A DNA stretch of 53,462 nt. Source: Chloroflexota bacterium (GTDB lineage: Bacteria; Chloroflexota; Dehalococcoidia; JACQUO01). The DNA lies in contig JACQUO010000001.1 of NCBI GenBank assembly GCA_016210205.1, forward strand, positions 1 to 53,462, read 5' to 3'. This document shows, piece by piece, positions 16,315-24,569 of this stretch. The notes under the pieces are model-generated. The model had not been told where the DNA came from. It did no database searches and saw nothing but the letters and a program-made list of their open reading frames with translations. Each line of letters begins with the position of its first letter. Position 1 is the first letter of the stretch. Both the position numbers and the translations under genes were made by a program.

Positions 16315-17040
16315 CTATGCCTTGAGGTATCGCTGATAGAAGGCCAGGGTCTGGGCCCAGGCGTCCTGGGTGGCCTGGGGATGGTAGCGCTCCGGGTTGG
16401 TGTCGTTGGCGAAGGCATGCTGGGCGCCGGGGTAAGAGTGTATCTCGAAGGTCTTGCCGTGGCGCGTCAGGGCCTCCCGCAGGCGGGCCACATGCTTCAT
16501 AGGGATGCCGGCGTCGGCCTCGCCGAAGATGCCCAAAAGCGGGCAGGCCAGGCCCGGCACCAGGTCGATGGGGTGCCTGGGCTGCTTGGGGGTGAGCTCC
16601 CGGCCATAGATGCTGCCGTAGTAGACCACCCCCGCCGCCAGGTTCTGGTTCTGGCAGGCCAGGAGCAGGCTCTGGCGTCCCCCCATACAGAAGCCGATGC
16701 ACCCGATGCGCTCCCGCCGCACCTCGGGCCGCCCCCGCAGGTAGTCGATGCCCGCAGAGAGGTCCCGGTAGGCCACAGTGTCGTCGATGCCCCGGGAGAG
16801 GGCCTGGTTCTGCTCCATGGAGCGGCCGATGACGCCGTGGTAGAGGTCTGGGGCCAGGGCCACATATCCCTGGCGGGCCAGCCTCATACAGACCTCCTTG
16901 AGGTGGTCCACAATCCCGTTCCACTCCTGGATGACGATGACCCCCGGATACACCCCCGGGGCGATGGGCTGGGCCAGGAAGCCCGGGACTTCCCCCCCGC
17001 CGCTCTTGAGCTCCACCGTCTCTGAATAGCTGTCTGCCAC
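16315..17040 (-). CDS. Dienelactone hydrolase family protein
   Basis: 241 aa alpha/beta hydrolase. The nucleophile is Cys118 in GFCMGG, the acid is Asp176 in GEADAGIP, and the base is His208 in GAQHAF; Glu39 in QEWNG is also kept. This is the Cys-His-Asp triad of dienelactone hydrolases, though many family members act on other esters. The start is GTG 17040. A diverged copy of its first 15 or so codons and upstream region is found at 17745-17797, so a second gene of this kind once stood next door. Confidence 0.88.
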   Translation of the reverse strand: MADSYSETVELKSGGGEVPGFLAQPIAPGVYPGVIVIQEWNGIVDHLKEVCMRLARQGYVALAPDLYHGVIGRSMEQNQALSRGIDDTVAYRDLSAGIDYLRGRPEVRRERIGCIGFCMGGRQSLLLACQNQNLAAGVVYYGSIYGRELTPKQPRHPIDLVPGLACPLLGIFGEADAGIPMKHVARLREALTRHGKTFEIHSYPGAQHAFANDTNPERYHPQATQDAWAQTLAFYQRYLKA

Positions 17041-17085
17041 CGCTGCACCCCTGCTCTTTCTAGTGTGCGCTTTCGGAACCTGCTG

Positions 17086-17679
17086 TTAGAACCAGCCGAA
17101 GGGGACGGGGACGCGATAGGCCCTCCAGGCGAAGAGGGCGGCCAGGGCCAGGATGGCCAGGAGAACCAGGATGTGCAGGGGGGCCAGGAGCCTGATGCCC
17201 ATGGTCATGGCCGTGAGCACCAGGAAGAGGCACGTGGCCCCCAGCCGGCGCCGCCGCGTCCGCAGCCGCACCAGGGGCGGGCGGTCTTTCTCCGGCAGGG
17301 TCTCCCCTGGCTTCAGGGACGCCAGCAGGGCGTCAATCTGGGGCTGGATGCCCAGGTGAACATAGGTGAGCAGCCCCAGGAGCACCAGCAGCACCGCCCA
17401 CTTGGTCACCAGGACCCAGTCGGTCAGGAGCGCCCCCCAACTCCAGCCCCCGTAGGCTGCCAGGAGCAGCCCCGTTGCCGCCACCGTGGCCAGGAATATG
17501 TAGCAGCGCTGGGGCTGGTTGCGGATGATGGTCTCCATATACCTATCCGTATTGTAGCCGGGCGGGCCGCCGAAGCGGGCCCGTTCGTTGACCACCACCA
17601 GGGCGTAAAGGGGGGCCGCCATGAAGAGAAACCCCGCCACATGCAAGAGCCTGAGGACTGCCAGCACTTCTGGGGACAT
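17086..17679 (-). CDS. Uncharacterised integral membrane protein
   Basis: 197 aa with about four to five hydrophobic segments: roughly 8-28, 60-80, 88-108, 148-166 and 170-188. A polar loop (112-145) is rich in Arg. It loosely resembles small DUF2269/CopD-like membrane proteins, but I do not recognise the family securely. The start is ATG 17679 after CCAGGAGGTG. It leads the operon with dienelactone hydrolase, coaBC and GNAT. Confidence 0.7.
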   Translation of the reverse strand: MSPEVLAVLRLLHVAGFLFMAAPLYALVVVNERARFGGPPGYNTDRYMETIIRNQPQRCYIFLATVAATGLLLAAYGGWSWGALLTDWVLVTKWAVLLVLLGLLTYVHLGIQPQIDALLASLKPGETLPEKDRPPLVRLRTRRRRLGATCLFLVLTAMTMGIRLLAPLHILVLLAILALAALFAWRAYRVPVPFGWF

Positions 17680-17744
17680 CGCCCACCTCCTGGGTCCAAG
17701 GTTGATGCTCCAATTCTACTCTAGGAAGGCAACAGGCCGTCCAT

Positions 17745-17797
17745 GCGCTTTTGAGCTGCTCCACCATCTGGGAAAAGCTGTCCGCCACCGCTGCACC
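17745..17797 (-). pseudogene. Remnant of a duplicated dienelactone hydrolase gene start
   Basis: About 50 nt match the 5' end and RBS region of the hydrolase gene (17000-17049) at roughly 90% identity, with one in-frame 3-nt insertion. Translated from the GTG it reads VADSFSQMVEQLKSA against VADSYSETVELKSGG. Similarity stops after about 15 codons. The scrap abuts the HEPN/DUF262 island and marks its left edge. Confidence 0.75.
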
Positions 17798-17803
17798 TCC
17801 AAC

Positions 17804-18292
17804 TTATTTGGTCAAGAGGATTTGTTCTAAAATCTCAAGGATTGGAATCACGTTAGTGTAATAGTCTTCCATGTCACGAAGAGTTAACTGAAATTTATTT
17901 GTGCCATGAGCTATTTGATTCTTGGTGTTAACTATACTAGTTAATGAAGTGCCTTCCTTGCCATTATGGGGGATCTTTTCCACGAATTTACTTTTGTATT
18001 CGGGACTGAACTGCCCGAGGAGGCCACTAATAGTGCCATGTTCAGGGTTTGAAAACAGTTTATGAACTACCTCACGGACATAATTAACGAGTTCGGCATC
18101 TTGATGTTTTTTGGCCCTTTCCGCGACTAAGTTTTCTACACACTCTTCTACTACCCCCGAAAGCACGACACATAAATAGTTTGCTAAATGAGCACCAAGC
18201 TTATCGTTGCCTTGCGACCAGACTTTTAAGTCGGCCAAAAGAGTATTAATCTCGTTACATCTTCCTGTAACATACGGGTGCTGCGGAGTCAC
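17804..18292 (-). CDS. HEPN-domain protein, putative RNase partner of the DUF262 protein
   Basis: 162 aa, all helical, resembling RiboL-PSP/MAE_28990-type HEPN proteins. The C-terminal motif VNTKNQIAHGTN fits the HEPN signature (R/K-N-x-x-A-H), which forms the RNase active site in dimers; here Lys replaces the usual Arg. The GTG start at 18292 overlaps the DUF262 stop (GTGA), so the two are translated as a pair. HEPN proteins are common toxins and defence nucleases, and the pairing with DUF262 fits that. The region is AT-rich compared with its neighbours and was probably acquired. Targets are unknown. Confidence 0.7.
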   Translation of the reverse strand: MTPQHPYVTGRCNEINTLLADLKVWSQGNDKLGAHLANYLCVVLSGVVEECVENLVAERAKKHQDAELVNYVREVVHKLFSNPEHGTISGLLGQFSPEYKSKFVEKIPHNGKEGTSLTSIVNTKNQIAHGTNKFQLTLRDMEDYYTNVIPILEILEQILLTK

Positions 18293-19320
18293 TTAAAGAG
18301 AACCTCTTGGGCAAGTTTGATTCGGTTCTCTACTTTGTCCTCATCAGTGGTATGCTGACTTATCGCTTCTATATAGCTAGGGTTTTCTTTAAGTGTTTGA
18401 AACCGATCTTGAATATTCGCGGGTATGCTGGGCGAACGCGCAAAAGCAACCATAACAGAGTCCAATACGGCAACGTTGATTCTAGCCCCTATTCGAAACG
18501 GACTGGGGCCGAGGGCTTCAGATACCTTCTCGGTAGTCTCTAGAAATAATTGTTCATATCGGCCTAAATTTGGTTCGTCCCTGTGTTGCCCCATGAACTT
18601 GTTTAAAAACTGCCACATTGGTTTATTGTACTGATTCCCCCCTTCATTCAAAGCCAAGAATCTCACTATCAATTCTATATCGCGCATCCGAATATCAGGT
18701 TTGCTCACTCCCAAAATGCGGCGCCACGCCGAGTCGCTGTTTAATTCAACTACTAAATCATTAAATGGGCCAAGGAATTTACAGTTACGAATCTCCTGAC
18801 GGGTAAGGGGTGTTCCCCCGGTATTCAGCCGCTCAAAAATGAGATATATGCTAGTAGTGTCGTTAGGATCAACTTGCTCGACTGTTATTTGTCTAAGTGT
18901 CGCATCTCGCAAACGTATCCGGTCCCCTTCATCTAGACTTTCGTAAGTCTTTCCTTCCCAGCGCGGGTCTACGCTTTTCAGAAAAAACACCTTGCCGTTT
19001 TCAAATTTTCCATCAAAAAATCCCCAGATCGTTTTTAGCCGTTGCTGGCCGTCTATTACCACTTGTTTTTGTGAAAGGTCTTTATAAACAAAGATGCTTG
19101 GCACTGGTAAGCCTAAAAGGAAAGACTCTATTAATTTGCTTGCCTGCTCGTGTTTCCATACCCATTTGCGCTGAAACTTCGGTATAATAATTTCTTCGCG
19201 AAGGTGTTTTTGATGCAAATTTTCCAGTGTGGGATCTGCTGGATAAGAGACGATATTATATATAGGGACACCAATTAGCGCGTCTTCTTTTTCGGTGTTT
19301 TCGAGTTTTAAGTCGCTCAA
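18289..19320 (-). CDS. DUF262 (GmrSD N-terminal-like) protein
   Basis: 343 aa. The ParB/sulfiredoxin-like DUF262 fold carries IPKFQRKWVWK near residue 46 and the diagnostic VIDGQQRLKTI near residue 88, which is nucleotide-binding or nucleolytic in GmrSD, BrxU and SspE. A helical domain follows (residues about 200-340). There is no DUF1524 HNH domain, so this is the short form, with the separate HEPN gene perhaps supplying nuclease activity. The start is TTG 19320 after AAGGAG. A role in anti-phage defence is inference from family and context. Confidence 0.82.
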   Translation of the reverse strand: MSDLKLENTEKEDALIGVPIYNIVSYPADPTLENLHQKHLREEIIIPKFQRKWVWKHEQASKLIESFLLGLPVPSIFVYKDLSQKQVVIDGQQRLKTIWGFFDGKFENGKVFFLKSVDPRWEGKTYESLDEGDRIRLRDATLRQITVEQVDPNDTTSIYLIFERLNTGGTPLTRQEIRNCKFLGPFNDLVVELNSDSAWRRILGVSKPDIRMRDIELIVRFLALNEGGNQYNKPMWQFLNKFMGQHRDEPNLGRYEQLFLETTEKVSEALGPSPFRIGARINVAVLDSVMVAFARSPSIPANIQDRFQTLKENPSYIEAISQHTTDEDKVENRIKLAQEVLFK

Positions 19321-19371
19321 TTCGCTTCTCCTTAGGCCACTCTTGTTAGCAACTTCTAAGGTCTCAGGTGC

Positions 19372-20037
19372 TTAGTTCGCCTTCCGTCCCGCTACCACCA
19401 CCAGCGCCCCCGTCCCCTCGTCCGCCGCCGCCACCTGCTCCCCCTGGAGGCCCAGGAACCAGCCCTCCTCCACTATCTCGAAGCGCCGGGCCAGGGCCTC
19501 CCGCACCGCCGCCGGCTCCCGGCGCCGGGCCCGAGCGAAGTAGGAGCCGGGGCGCTTGGCGCGCTCCCTGAAATATTCGGAGCGTTGGTTCAGCAACATC
19601 ACCAACACCCGTCCTCCCGGCCCCAGCACCCGCGCCCCCTCGGCCACAGCCCCCTCGATGTCCGCCACGAAGTCCAACGATGTCAAATACAGCAACCCGT
19701 CGCAGGCCCCATCGCGGAAGGGGAGATGGCCCGCATCCCCCCGCACGAAGTCCCTCCCCGCCGCTGCCCGCCGCGCCTCCCGGAGCATCCCCGCATCCCG
19801 GTCCGCCCCTATCAGGTTCAGCTCCGGCAGGGCCGCCGCAAAGGCCCCCGGCCCGCAGCCCACATCCAGGATGCGCCGGCAGCCCGCCATCACCCGCCTG
19901 ATTAGCTTTGCTTCCTGTTCCAGTATGGCTTGACCCAGGGGCGTCCCGTAGAACTCCGCATACCGGGCGGCCTCAGGGGGCGTTGAGCGCGTAGACAATC
20001 TGCAGGCCCTGGAGGGTGAGGTCGGGGTTGACAGCAT
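19372..20037 (-). CDS. Class I SAM-dependent methyltransferase
   Basis: Up to 221 aa. SAM-binding motif I is ILDVGCGPGAFAAAL, motif II lies around LIGADRDAGML, and GDAGHLPFRDGACDGLLYLTSLDFV is the post-II/IV region of a UbiE/Methyltransf_11 type enzyme. The substrate is unknown. The ATG at 20037 would overlap coaX by 65 nt; a TTG at 19998, overlapping by 26 nt, is equally plausible, and conserved sequence begins only after it. It is co-transcribed with coaX. Confidence 0.85.
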   Translation of the reverse strand: MLSTPTSPSRACRLSTRSTPPEAARYAEFYGTPLGQAILEQEAKLIRRVMAGCRRILDVGCGPGAFAAALPELNLIGADRDAGMLREARRAAAGRDFVRGDAGHLPFRDGACDGLLYLTSLDFVADIEGAVAEGARVLGPGGRVLVMLLNQRSEYFRERAKRPGSYFARARRREPAAVREALARRFEIVEEGWFLGLQGEQVAAADEGTGALVVVAGRKAN

Positions 20038-20740
20038 CGAAAATCTTGGTCTCCTTGGCTAGGGTAGTCGCCTGGCCGCCGGTGGCGACGACCTTGGCCT
20101 TGCCCCCCATCTCCTTCTGGAAACGGGCCACTAGGCCCTCGACGAGGCCCACGTAGCCGAAGATGAGGCCCGATTGCATGGCGGCCACGGTGTTCTTGCC
20201 GATGGCGTGGCGGGGGCGTACCAGCTCCACCTTGGGCAGCTTGGCGGTGCGGGAGGAGAGGGCCTCGGCGGCGATGCCCAGGCCGGGGGCGATGGCGCCG
20301 CCTAAATAATCGCCTTCTTCGGATATGGCATCCAGCACCAGGGCGGTGCCCAGATCCACCACGATGACGGGGCCGCCGTAGAGGCGATGGGCCGCCACGG
20401 CGTCCACAACCCGGTCCGCCCCCACATCCCGAGGGCTTTCGTAGAGGATGCGGATGCCGGTCTTGATGCCGGCGCCCACCACCAGGGGTGTAATGTTGAA
20501 ATAGCGTTGGCACAGCTCTTCGAAGGGAGCCAGCAGGGGCGGGACCACCGAGCAGATGATGGCTTTGTTTAGCTGATTGGGGGAGACCTTCTGGAGGTTG
20601 AGGAGCCCGTGGAGGAGCACGGCGTACTCATCAGGCATCTTGTGGACATCCGTGGCGATGCGCCCCGTGGCCTTGAGCTTGGTGCCATCGAAGACCCCCA
20701 GGGTGATGTTGGTGTTGCCGATGTCCACCGCCAGCAGCAT
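19973..20740 (-). CDS. coaX: Type III pantothenate kinase
   Basis: 255 aa from ATG 20740, chosen because GGGAGG sits 6 nt before it; an ATG five codons upstream lacks an RBS. The ASKHA-fold P-loop MLLAVDIGNTNITLGVF, the conserved PRDVGADRVVDA and the DLGTALVLD phosphate-binding segment identify CoaX. It phosphorylates pantothenate, the first committed CoA step, is not inhibited by CoA and needs a monovalent cation. It complements the nearby coaBC. Its promoter is at 20780-20808. Confidence 0.93.
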   Translation of the reverse strand: MLLAVDIGNTNITLGVFDGTKLKATGRIATDVHKMPDEYAVLLHGLLNLQKVSPNQLNKAIICSVVPPLLAPFEELCQRYFNITPLVVGAGIKTGIRILYESPRDVGADRVVDAVAAHRLYGGPVIVVDLGTALVLDAISEEGDYLGGAIAPGLGIAAEALSSRTAKLPKVELVRPRHAIGKNTVAAMQSGLIFGYVGLVEGLVARFQKEMGGKAKVVATGGQATTLAKETKIFDAVNPDLTLQGLQIVYALNAP

Positions 20741-20779
20741 GCCAGCCTCCCTCATCCTTAATGCGAATGCGATGGCCCC

Positions 20780-20808
20780 ATTATAGCCGAGGGGAGCTTG
20801 GGGGACAA
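20780..20808 (-). promoter_or_regulatory. coaX promoter
   Basis: TTGTCC (20803-20808 on minus), 17 nt, perfect TATAAT (20780-20785). Predicted start near 20773. Confidence 0.7.
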
Positions 20809-20840
20809 TGCTAGAGGGGCTCAGTTTCCCTAAGCCGCCA

Positions 20841-21185
20841 GGGGCGGCAAGTGTCCGGTCAGGTTATGGCAACGCCATATGGGGTGCAGGGGGCGAAGCC
20901 CCCGCCGGGGGTCTGGGGCCTGCCCTCGAGCGAAGCGAAGGGGTGTCCCCCGGCTCCCCTATCTGCCCCCTCTCCCGTCTAAAGGGGCGGCAAGTGTCCG
21001 GTCAGGTTATGGCAACGCCATATGGGGTGCAGGGGGCGAAGCCCCCGCCGGGGGTCTGGGGCCTGCCCTCGAGCGAAGCGAAGGGGTGTCCCCCGGCTCC
21101 CCTATCTGCCCCCTCTCCCGCAGGAGAGGGGGACAGGGGGTGAGGTATGCCCCTGGGGAGGACAAGGGTAATGTATCCTCATTTG
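20841..21185. repeat. Palindromic intergenic repeat, copy D: two identical 137-bp units in tandem
   Basis: 20841-20977 and 20984-21120 are identical over 137 nt (period 143), so the duplication is recent. Each unit carries GGGGGCGAAGCCCCC, a CCTCGAGCGAAGCGAAGGGG module and GGGGGTGTCCCCC. After the second unit a GGAGAGGGGG tail continues to GTATCCTCATTTGGGTGACG next to the larC stop. The same end sequence flanks copy L next to another stop codon. This is the 457-nt gap between coaX and larC, and no gene is seen in it. Confidence 0.85.
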
Positions 21186-21197
21186 GGTGACGCAACA

Positions 21198-22400
21198 CTA
21201 GGCCCCCGGCAGGAGCTTGTCCGCAGCCTCGGCGGATACGAGGCGCAGCACCTCCGCCAGGGGCAGACCCAGCCGCTGGGCCAGCTTGCGGCAGGCCTCG
21301 TACTCCGGGGCCAGGCCCCAGGGGGCCTCCCGAGGGCCGCGCAGCTTCACCGGCACCGACCCCAGGCTGGTCTCCACCGCGACGATGTGCCGCTCGGCCT
21401 CATGGCGGCGCACGGTCTGAACTCGCACCCCCAGGGTGGTGGTCTCCCGCAGCAGCACTTGGGCCAGGGCCGCCTCCCGCTCCGGCGGGGCGAGCACGCT
21501 CACCATCACCGCGGGGCGGTCCTTCTTCATCTGGATGGGGGTGAACCACACATCCAGGGCGCCCGCGGCGAAGAGCCGCTCCATGACATAGCCGTAGAGC
21601 TGGGGGTTCATGTCGTCGATGTTGGTCTCGAGCAGTGCCACCTCGGGGCCGCGGGCCTCGGCCGGGGAGTCGCCCAGCCACAGCCGCAGGACATTGGGCG
21701 CATGGGGGAGATGCCGCCGGCCCACCCCGTGCCCCACCCGCTCCAGGCGCAGGGCCGGTCGCTCAAAAGAGCCCAGGGCGGTGAAGAGGGCTGCCGCAGT
21801 GGGGGTGAGCACCTCGCCGTGGGCGGCCTCATCCTCCGGGGCAGGCCGCAACGGCGCCCCCGCCTGGGCCAATAGCTCCAGAGTGGCCGGGGCCGGCACG
21901 GGCAGGACGCCGTGGGCAGACTTCACCCTCCCGCCCCCCAGGGGTAGGGGCGAGACGAAGACCGCCTCCACCCCTAAAAGCTCCAGCCCCAGGACGGCTC
22001 CCAGCACATCCACCAGGGCGTCGGCGGCCCCCACCTCGTGGAAGTGCACCGCCTCCACCGGGAGATTGTGAATCCGGGCCTCGGCCTCCGCCAGGCGGCG
22101 GAAGACCCCCTGGGCCTGGGCCTTGAGCTTGGGGGCCAGGGAAGCGCCCGCGATGAGGCGGTGGATGTCCGCAGAGGAGCGATGCTCCTGAGGGCCCGGC
22201 GGCAGCGTCACCGTGGCCCGGGTGCCCCAGAGGGCACCCCGCTGCGCCCGCCGCGCGCTGAGACGGAAGGGGGGGAGAGGCAGCTTGGCCAGTTCCTCCT
22301 TGAGCTTGGGGAGGGGAAGTCCCGCATCCAGCAGGGCCCCCAAAATCATGTCGCCGCTGGCCCCGGCGAAGCAGTCGAAGTAGGCAAGCCTGGCGCTCAT
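21198..22400 (-). CDS. larC: Nickel-pincer cofactor biosynthesis protein LarC
   Basis: 400 aa. It opens YFDCFAGASGDMILGALLDAG, typical of LarC (former DUF111). HFHEVGAADALVDVLG and the C-terminal ETNIDDMNPQLYGYVMERL and TPIQMKKDRPAVMVSVL segments follow. LarC is a CTP-dependent cyclometallase that inserts nickel into the pincer, giving the cofactor of LarA-type racemases. It is a single unbroken frame, unlike the split larC1/larC2 of Lactobacillus. The ATG overlaps the larE stop by 4 nt. It is the last gene of the larB-MFS-larE-larC operon. Confidence 0.93.
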   Translation of the reverse strand: MSARLAYFDCFAGASGDMILGALLDAGLPLPKLKEELAKLPLPPFRLSARRAQRGALWGTRATVTLPPGPQEHRSSADIHRLIAGASLAPKLKAQAQGVFRRLAEAEARIHNLPVEAVHFHEVGAADALVDVLGAVLGLELLGVEAVFVSPLPLGGGRVKSAHGVLPVPAPATLELLAQAGAPLRPAPEDEAAHGEVLTPTAAALFTALGSFERPALRLERVGHGVGRRHLPHAPNVLRLWLGDSPAEARGPEVALLETNIDDMNPQLYGYVMERLFAAGALDVWFTPIQMKKDRPAVMVSVLAPPEREAALAQVLLRETTTLGVRVQTVRRHEAERHIVAVETSLGSVPVKLRGPREAPWGLAPEYEACRKLAQRLGLPLAEVLRLVSAEAADKLLPGA

Positions 22401-23212
22401 GGGACTAGCTCTTCCAGACTCAATACCTCATTCATGGAGCCCGTCCGGTAGCCCCCCAGGTCCAGGGCCACATAAGTATAGCCCAGGGAGCGGAAGTGTC
22501 TCAATATCCTCTCGCGCACATCTGGTTCCAGGAGGCGGGGCATGTCCTGGGGCTCCACCTCCAGGCGGGCGATGGGATGGTGGTGGCGCACCCGCATTTG
22601 GCGCAGGCCCAGTGAGCGCAGAAAGGCCTCCCCCTGGGCCACCCGGCCCAGGGCCTCGGCGGTGATGGGGCTTCCATAGGGGAAGCGGGAGGCCAGGCAG
22701 GCCTGGGCAGGCTGGTTCCAGGTGGGTAGGCCCAGCTCCCGGGAGAGGGCGCGGATGTCATCCTTGGTGAGGCCAGCCTCGCACAGGGGGCTGCGTACCC
22801 CCAACTCCGCCCCCGCCTGATGGCCGGGGCGATGGTCCCCCAGATCGTCGTGGTTGAAGCCGTCCGCCACCCAGGCCAGGCCCTCCTCCTGGGCGATGCG
22901 GCGCAGCTCCGAGAAGAGCTCGTGCTTGCAATAGTAGCAGCGGTCCGAGGGGTTGGCGGCGAAGCAGGGGTTCTCCAGCTCACGGGTCTCGATGAGGCGG
23001 TGGCGTGCCCCCATGGCCTCGGCCAGGGCCTGGGCCGACGCCGCCTCCTCGGGCGTGTAGGTGGGCGAGAGGGCGGTCACCGCCATCACTCGCTCCCCCA
23101 GGACCTCCCGGGCCACCCGGAGGAGGAAGGTGCTGTCCACCCCGCCGGAGTAGGCCACCACCACCGACCCCATCTCCCGGAGAATTTCTTTGAGATGCTC
23201 CAGTTTTTCCAT
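22397..23212 (-). CDS. larE: Sulfur transferase LarE, nickel-pincer cofactor biosynthesis
   Basis: 271 aa. The PP-loop SGGVDS is at 22-27, followed by NPSDRCYYCKHELF, DGFNHDDLGDHRPG and NQPAQACLASRFPYG. Cys172 in the last motif matches the sacrificial cysteine of Lactobacillus LarE, which donates sulfur to the pyridinium precursor. Additional cysteines (92, 95, 144) leave open a Fe-S variant. The start is ATG 23212 after AGGAG. It follows the MFS gene by 11 nt. Confidence 0.93.
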   Translation of the reverse strand: MEKLEHLKEILREMGSVVVAYSGGVDSTFLLRVAREVLGERVMAVTALSPTYTPEEAASAQALAEAMGARHRLIETRELENPCFAANPSDRCYYCKHELFSELRRIAQEEGLAWVADGFNHDDLGDHRPGHQAGAELGVRSPLCEAGLTKDDIRALSRELGLPTWNQPAQACLASRFPYGSPITAEALGRVAQGEAFLRSLGLRQMRVRHHHPIARLEVEPQDMPRLLEPDVRERILRHFRSLGYTYVALDLGGYRTGSMNEVLSLEELVP

Positions 23213-23223
23213 GGTCTGTGCTC

Positions 23224-24558
23224 CTATGGTGGTGACGAAGCCTCGGGGCGGAGCCCCAGAGCCCTTACCCCCGGCCTTCGGATTTGTCGGGGAGCTGCGA
23301 GCCACATGGCGACTCCGGATAGCGCCGCCACCACGGTGGCGATGATGAAGGCCAGGCTGTAGCTCCCCGTCTGGTCGAAGATGAAGCCCGCCAGCCAGGG
23401 GCCGAGGAAACCCCCCAGGCCGAAGCCCAGGGTGATGAACCCGTAGATGGAGCCATAGTGCTTGCCCTGGAAGATGTCGGCGCAGGCGGCGAAGGTGGCC
23501 GGCCCCCCCAGCCCGGCCATGAGGCCCGTGGTGGCGAAGGCGTAGAGTATCCATACTTGTGAGGGGTCCTGGAGGGAGGGGAGCAGGGCCAGGGAGAGGA
23601 CGACAAAGGCGGTGCCCAGGGTGAAGGCGGGCTCCCGCCCGATGCGGTCTACTATCGTCCCCCCCAGGTTGCCCACCACCTGGGTCAGGCCAAAGAGGCT
23701 GAAGATGAGGGCGGCGAAGATGGGGGTGAAGCCCACATCCACCCAGAACCGCACAGCGTGGGCGCCCACCATGTTGCCCTGCAGGGACATGAGGAAGAAC
23801 ATGAAGAAGAGCGCCCACAGGCGGCGGGTGCGCAGGGCCTTGGCTAAAGTCCACTCGGTGTCCGCCCACTTTTGGTCCACCACCACTAGGCCCGGGGCGC
23901 GGCCTGGGCCGGCGGCGGCCTGGGGCTGGCCCGTCGCGGGGACCGCGTCCAGGCCGTCGGGGAGCTGGCCCACATCCTGGGGCCGGGTGCGCTGGAAGAA
24001 GGCCACCAGGGGCACCACCACCGCCACCGCTGCCAGGCCCAAGGCCAGGTAAGCCCCGCGCCAGCCCACGGTCTGGATGAGGAACTGGGCCACCGCGGCC
24101 ATGACGAAGCCCACCCCGGCCCCCGCCGCCATGAGACCCAGGGCCAGGCCCCGCCGCTTGAAGAACCAGTTCTGCAAGAAGGCGTTGTGGGGCACGAACC
24201 CCAGGGCGTTGATGCCGAAGGCGGTGAGGAGCCCGTAGAAGAGGTTGAACTCCCAGAGGGAGTTCATGCGGCTGGAGAGGACCAGCCCCAGGCCCAGGAC
24301 CACGGCCCCCAGGGGGATGACCCGGCGGGGGCCGAAGCGGTCCACCAGGGCGCCCACCAGGGGCGAGGATAGCCCATAGACCAGCAGGTTCAGGGAGAAG
24401 GCTAGGGCCGTCTCCGCCCGGCTCCATCCGAACTCGTCCAGGATGGCCCCATAGAAGACGGCGAAGGACATGCGGATGCCGTAGGCGAAGGTGACGGTGA
24501 CAGCGGCGATGGCCAGGACCACCCAGCCGTAAAAAAAGGGGCCCCGAGTTTTAACGAT
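23224..24558 (-). CDS. MFS transporter in the lar operon (monocarboxylate/oxalate-formate type), probable ATC start
   Basis: About 444 aa with 12 predicted membrane segments. The loop motif DRFGPRRV after TM2 and DEFGWSRAETALAF match COG2223-like carboxylate transporters. The conserved N-terminus FFYGWVVLA precedes the first GTG (24522), so the true start is upstream. No ATG, GTG or TTG exists there. An ATC at 24558 lies 8 nt after GGAG, which itself overlaps the larB stop. Position in the operon suggests it moves a 2-hydroxyacid such as lactate, the substrate class of LarA enzymes; this is inference. Confidence 0.85.
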   Translation of the reverse strand: MVKTRGPFFYGWVVLAIAAVTVTFAYGIRMSFAVFYGAILDEFGWSRAETALAFSLNLLVYGLSSPLVGALVDRFGPRRVIPLGAVVLGLGLVLSSRMNSLWEFNLFYGLLTAFGINALGFVPHNAFLQNWFFKRRGLALGLMAAGAGVGFVMAAVAQFLIQTVGWRGAYLALGLAAVAVVVPLVAFFQRTRPQDVGQLPDGLDAVPATGQPQAAAGPGRAPGLVVVDQKWADTEWTLAKALRTRRLWALFFMFFLMSLQGNMVGAHAVRFWVDVGFTPIFAALIFSLFGLTQVVGNLGGTIVDRIGREPAFTLGTAFVVLSLALLPSLQDPSQVWILYAFATTGLMAGLGGPATFAACADIFQGKHYGSIYGFITLGFGLGGFLGPWLAGFIFDQTGSYSLAFIIATVVAALSGVAMWLAAPRQIRRPGVRALGLRPEASSPP

Positions 24559-24569
24559 GGGAGGCGCTC

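Noticed and set aside
17543-17788. 81-aa minus-strand ORF beginning MADSFSQMVEQ
   Set aside because: Only its first 15 or so codons resemble anything (the hydrolase start); the rest runs out of frame through the next gene's 5' end, so it is a remnant.
20841-21120. Tandem repeats resembling a CRISPR array
   Set aside because: Only two units of 137 bp, separated by 6 nt, with no regular spacers and no cas genes; it is a duplicated intergenic repeat.
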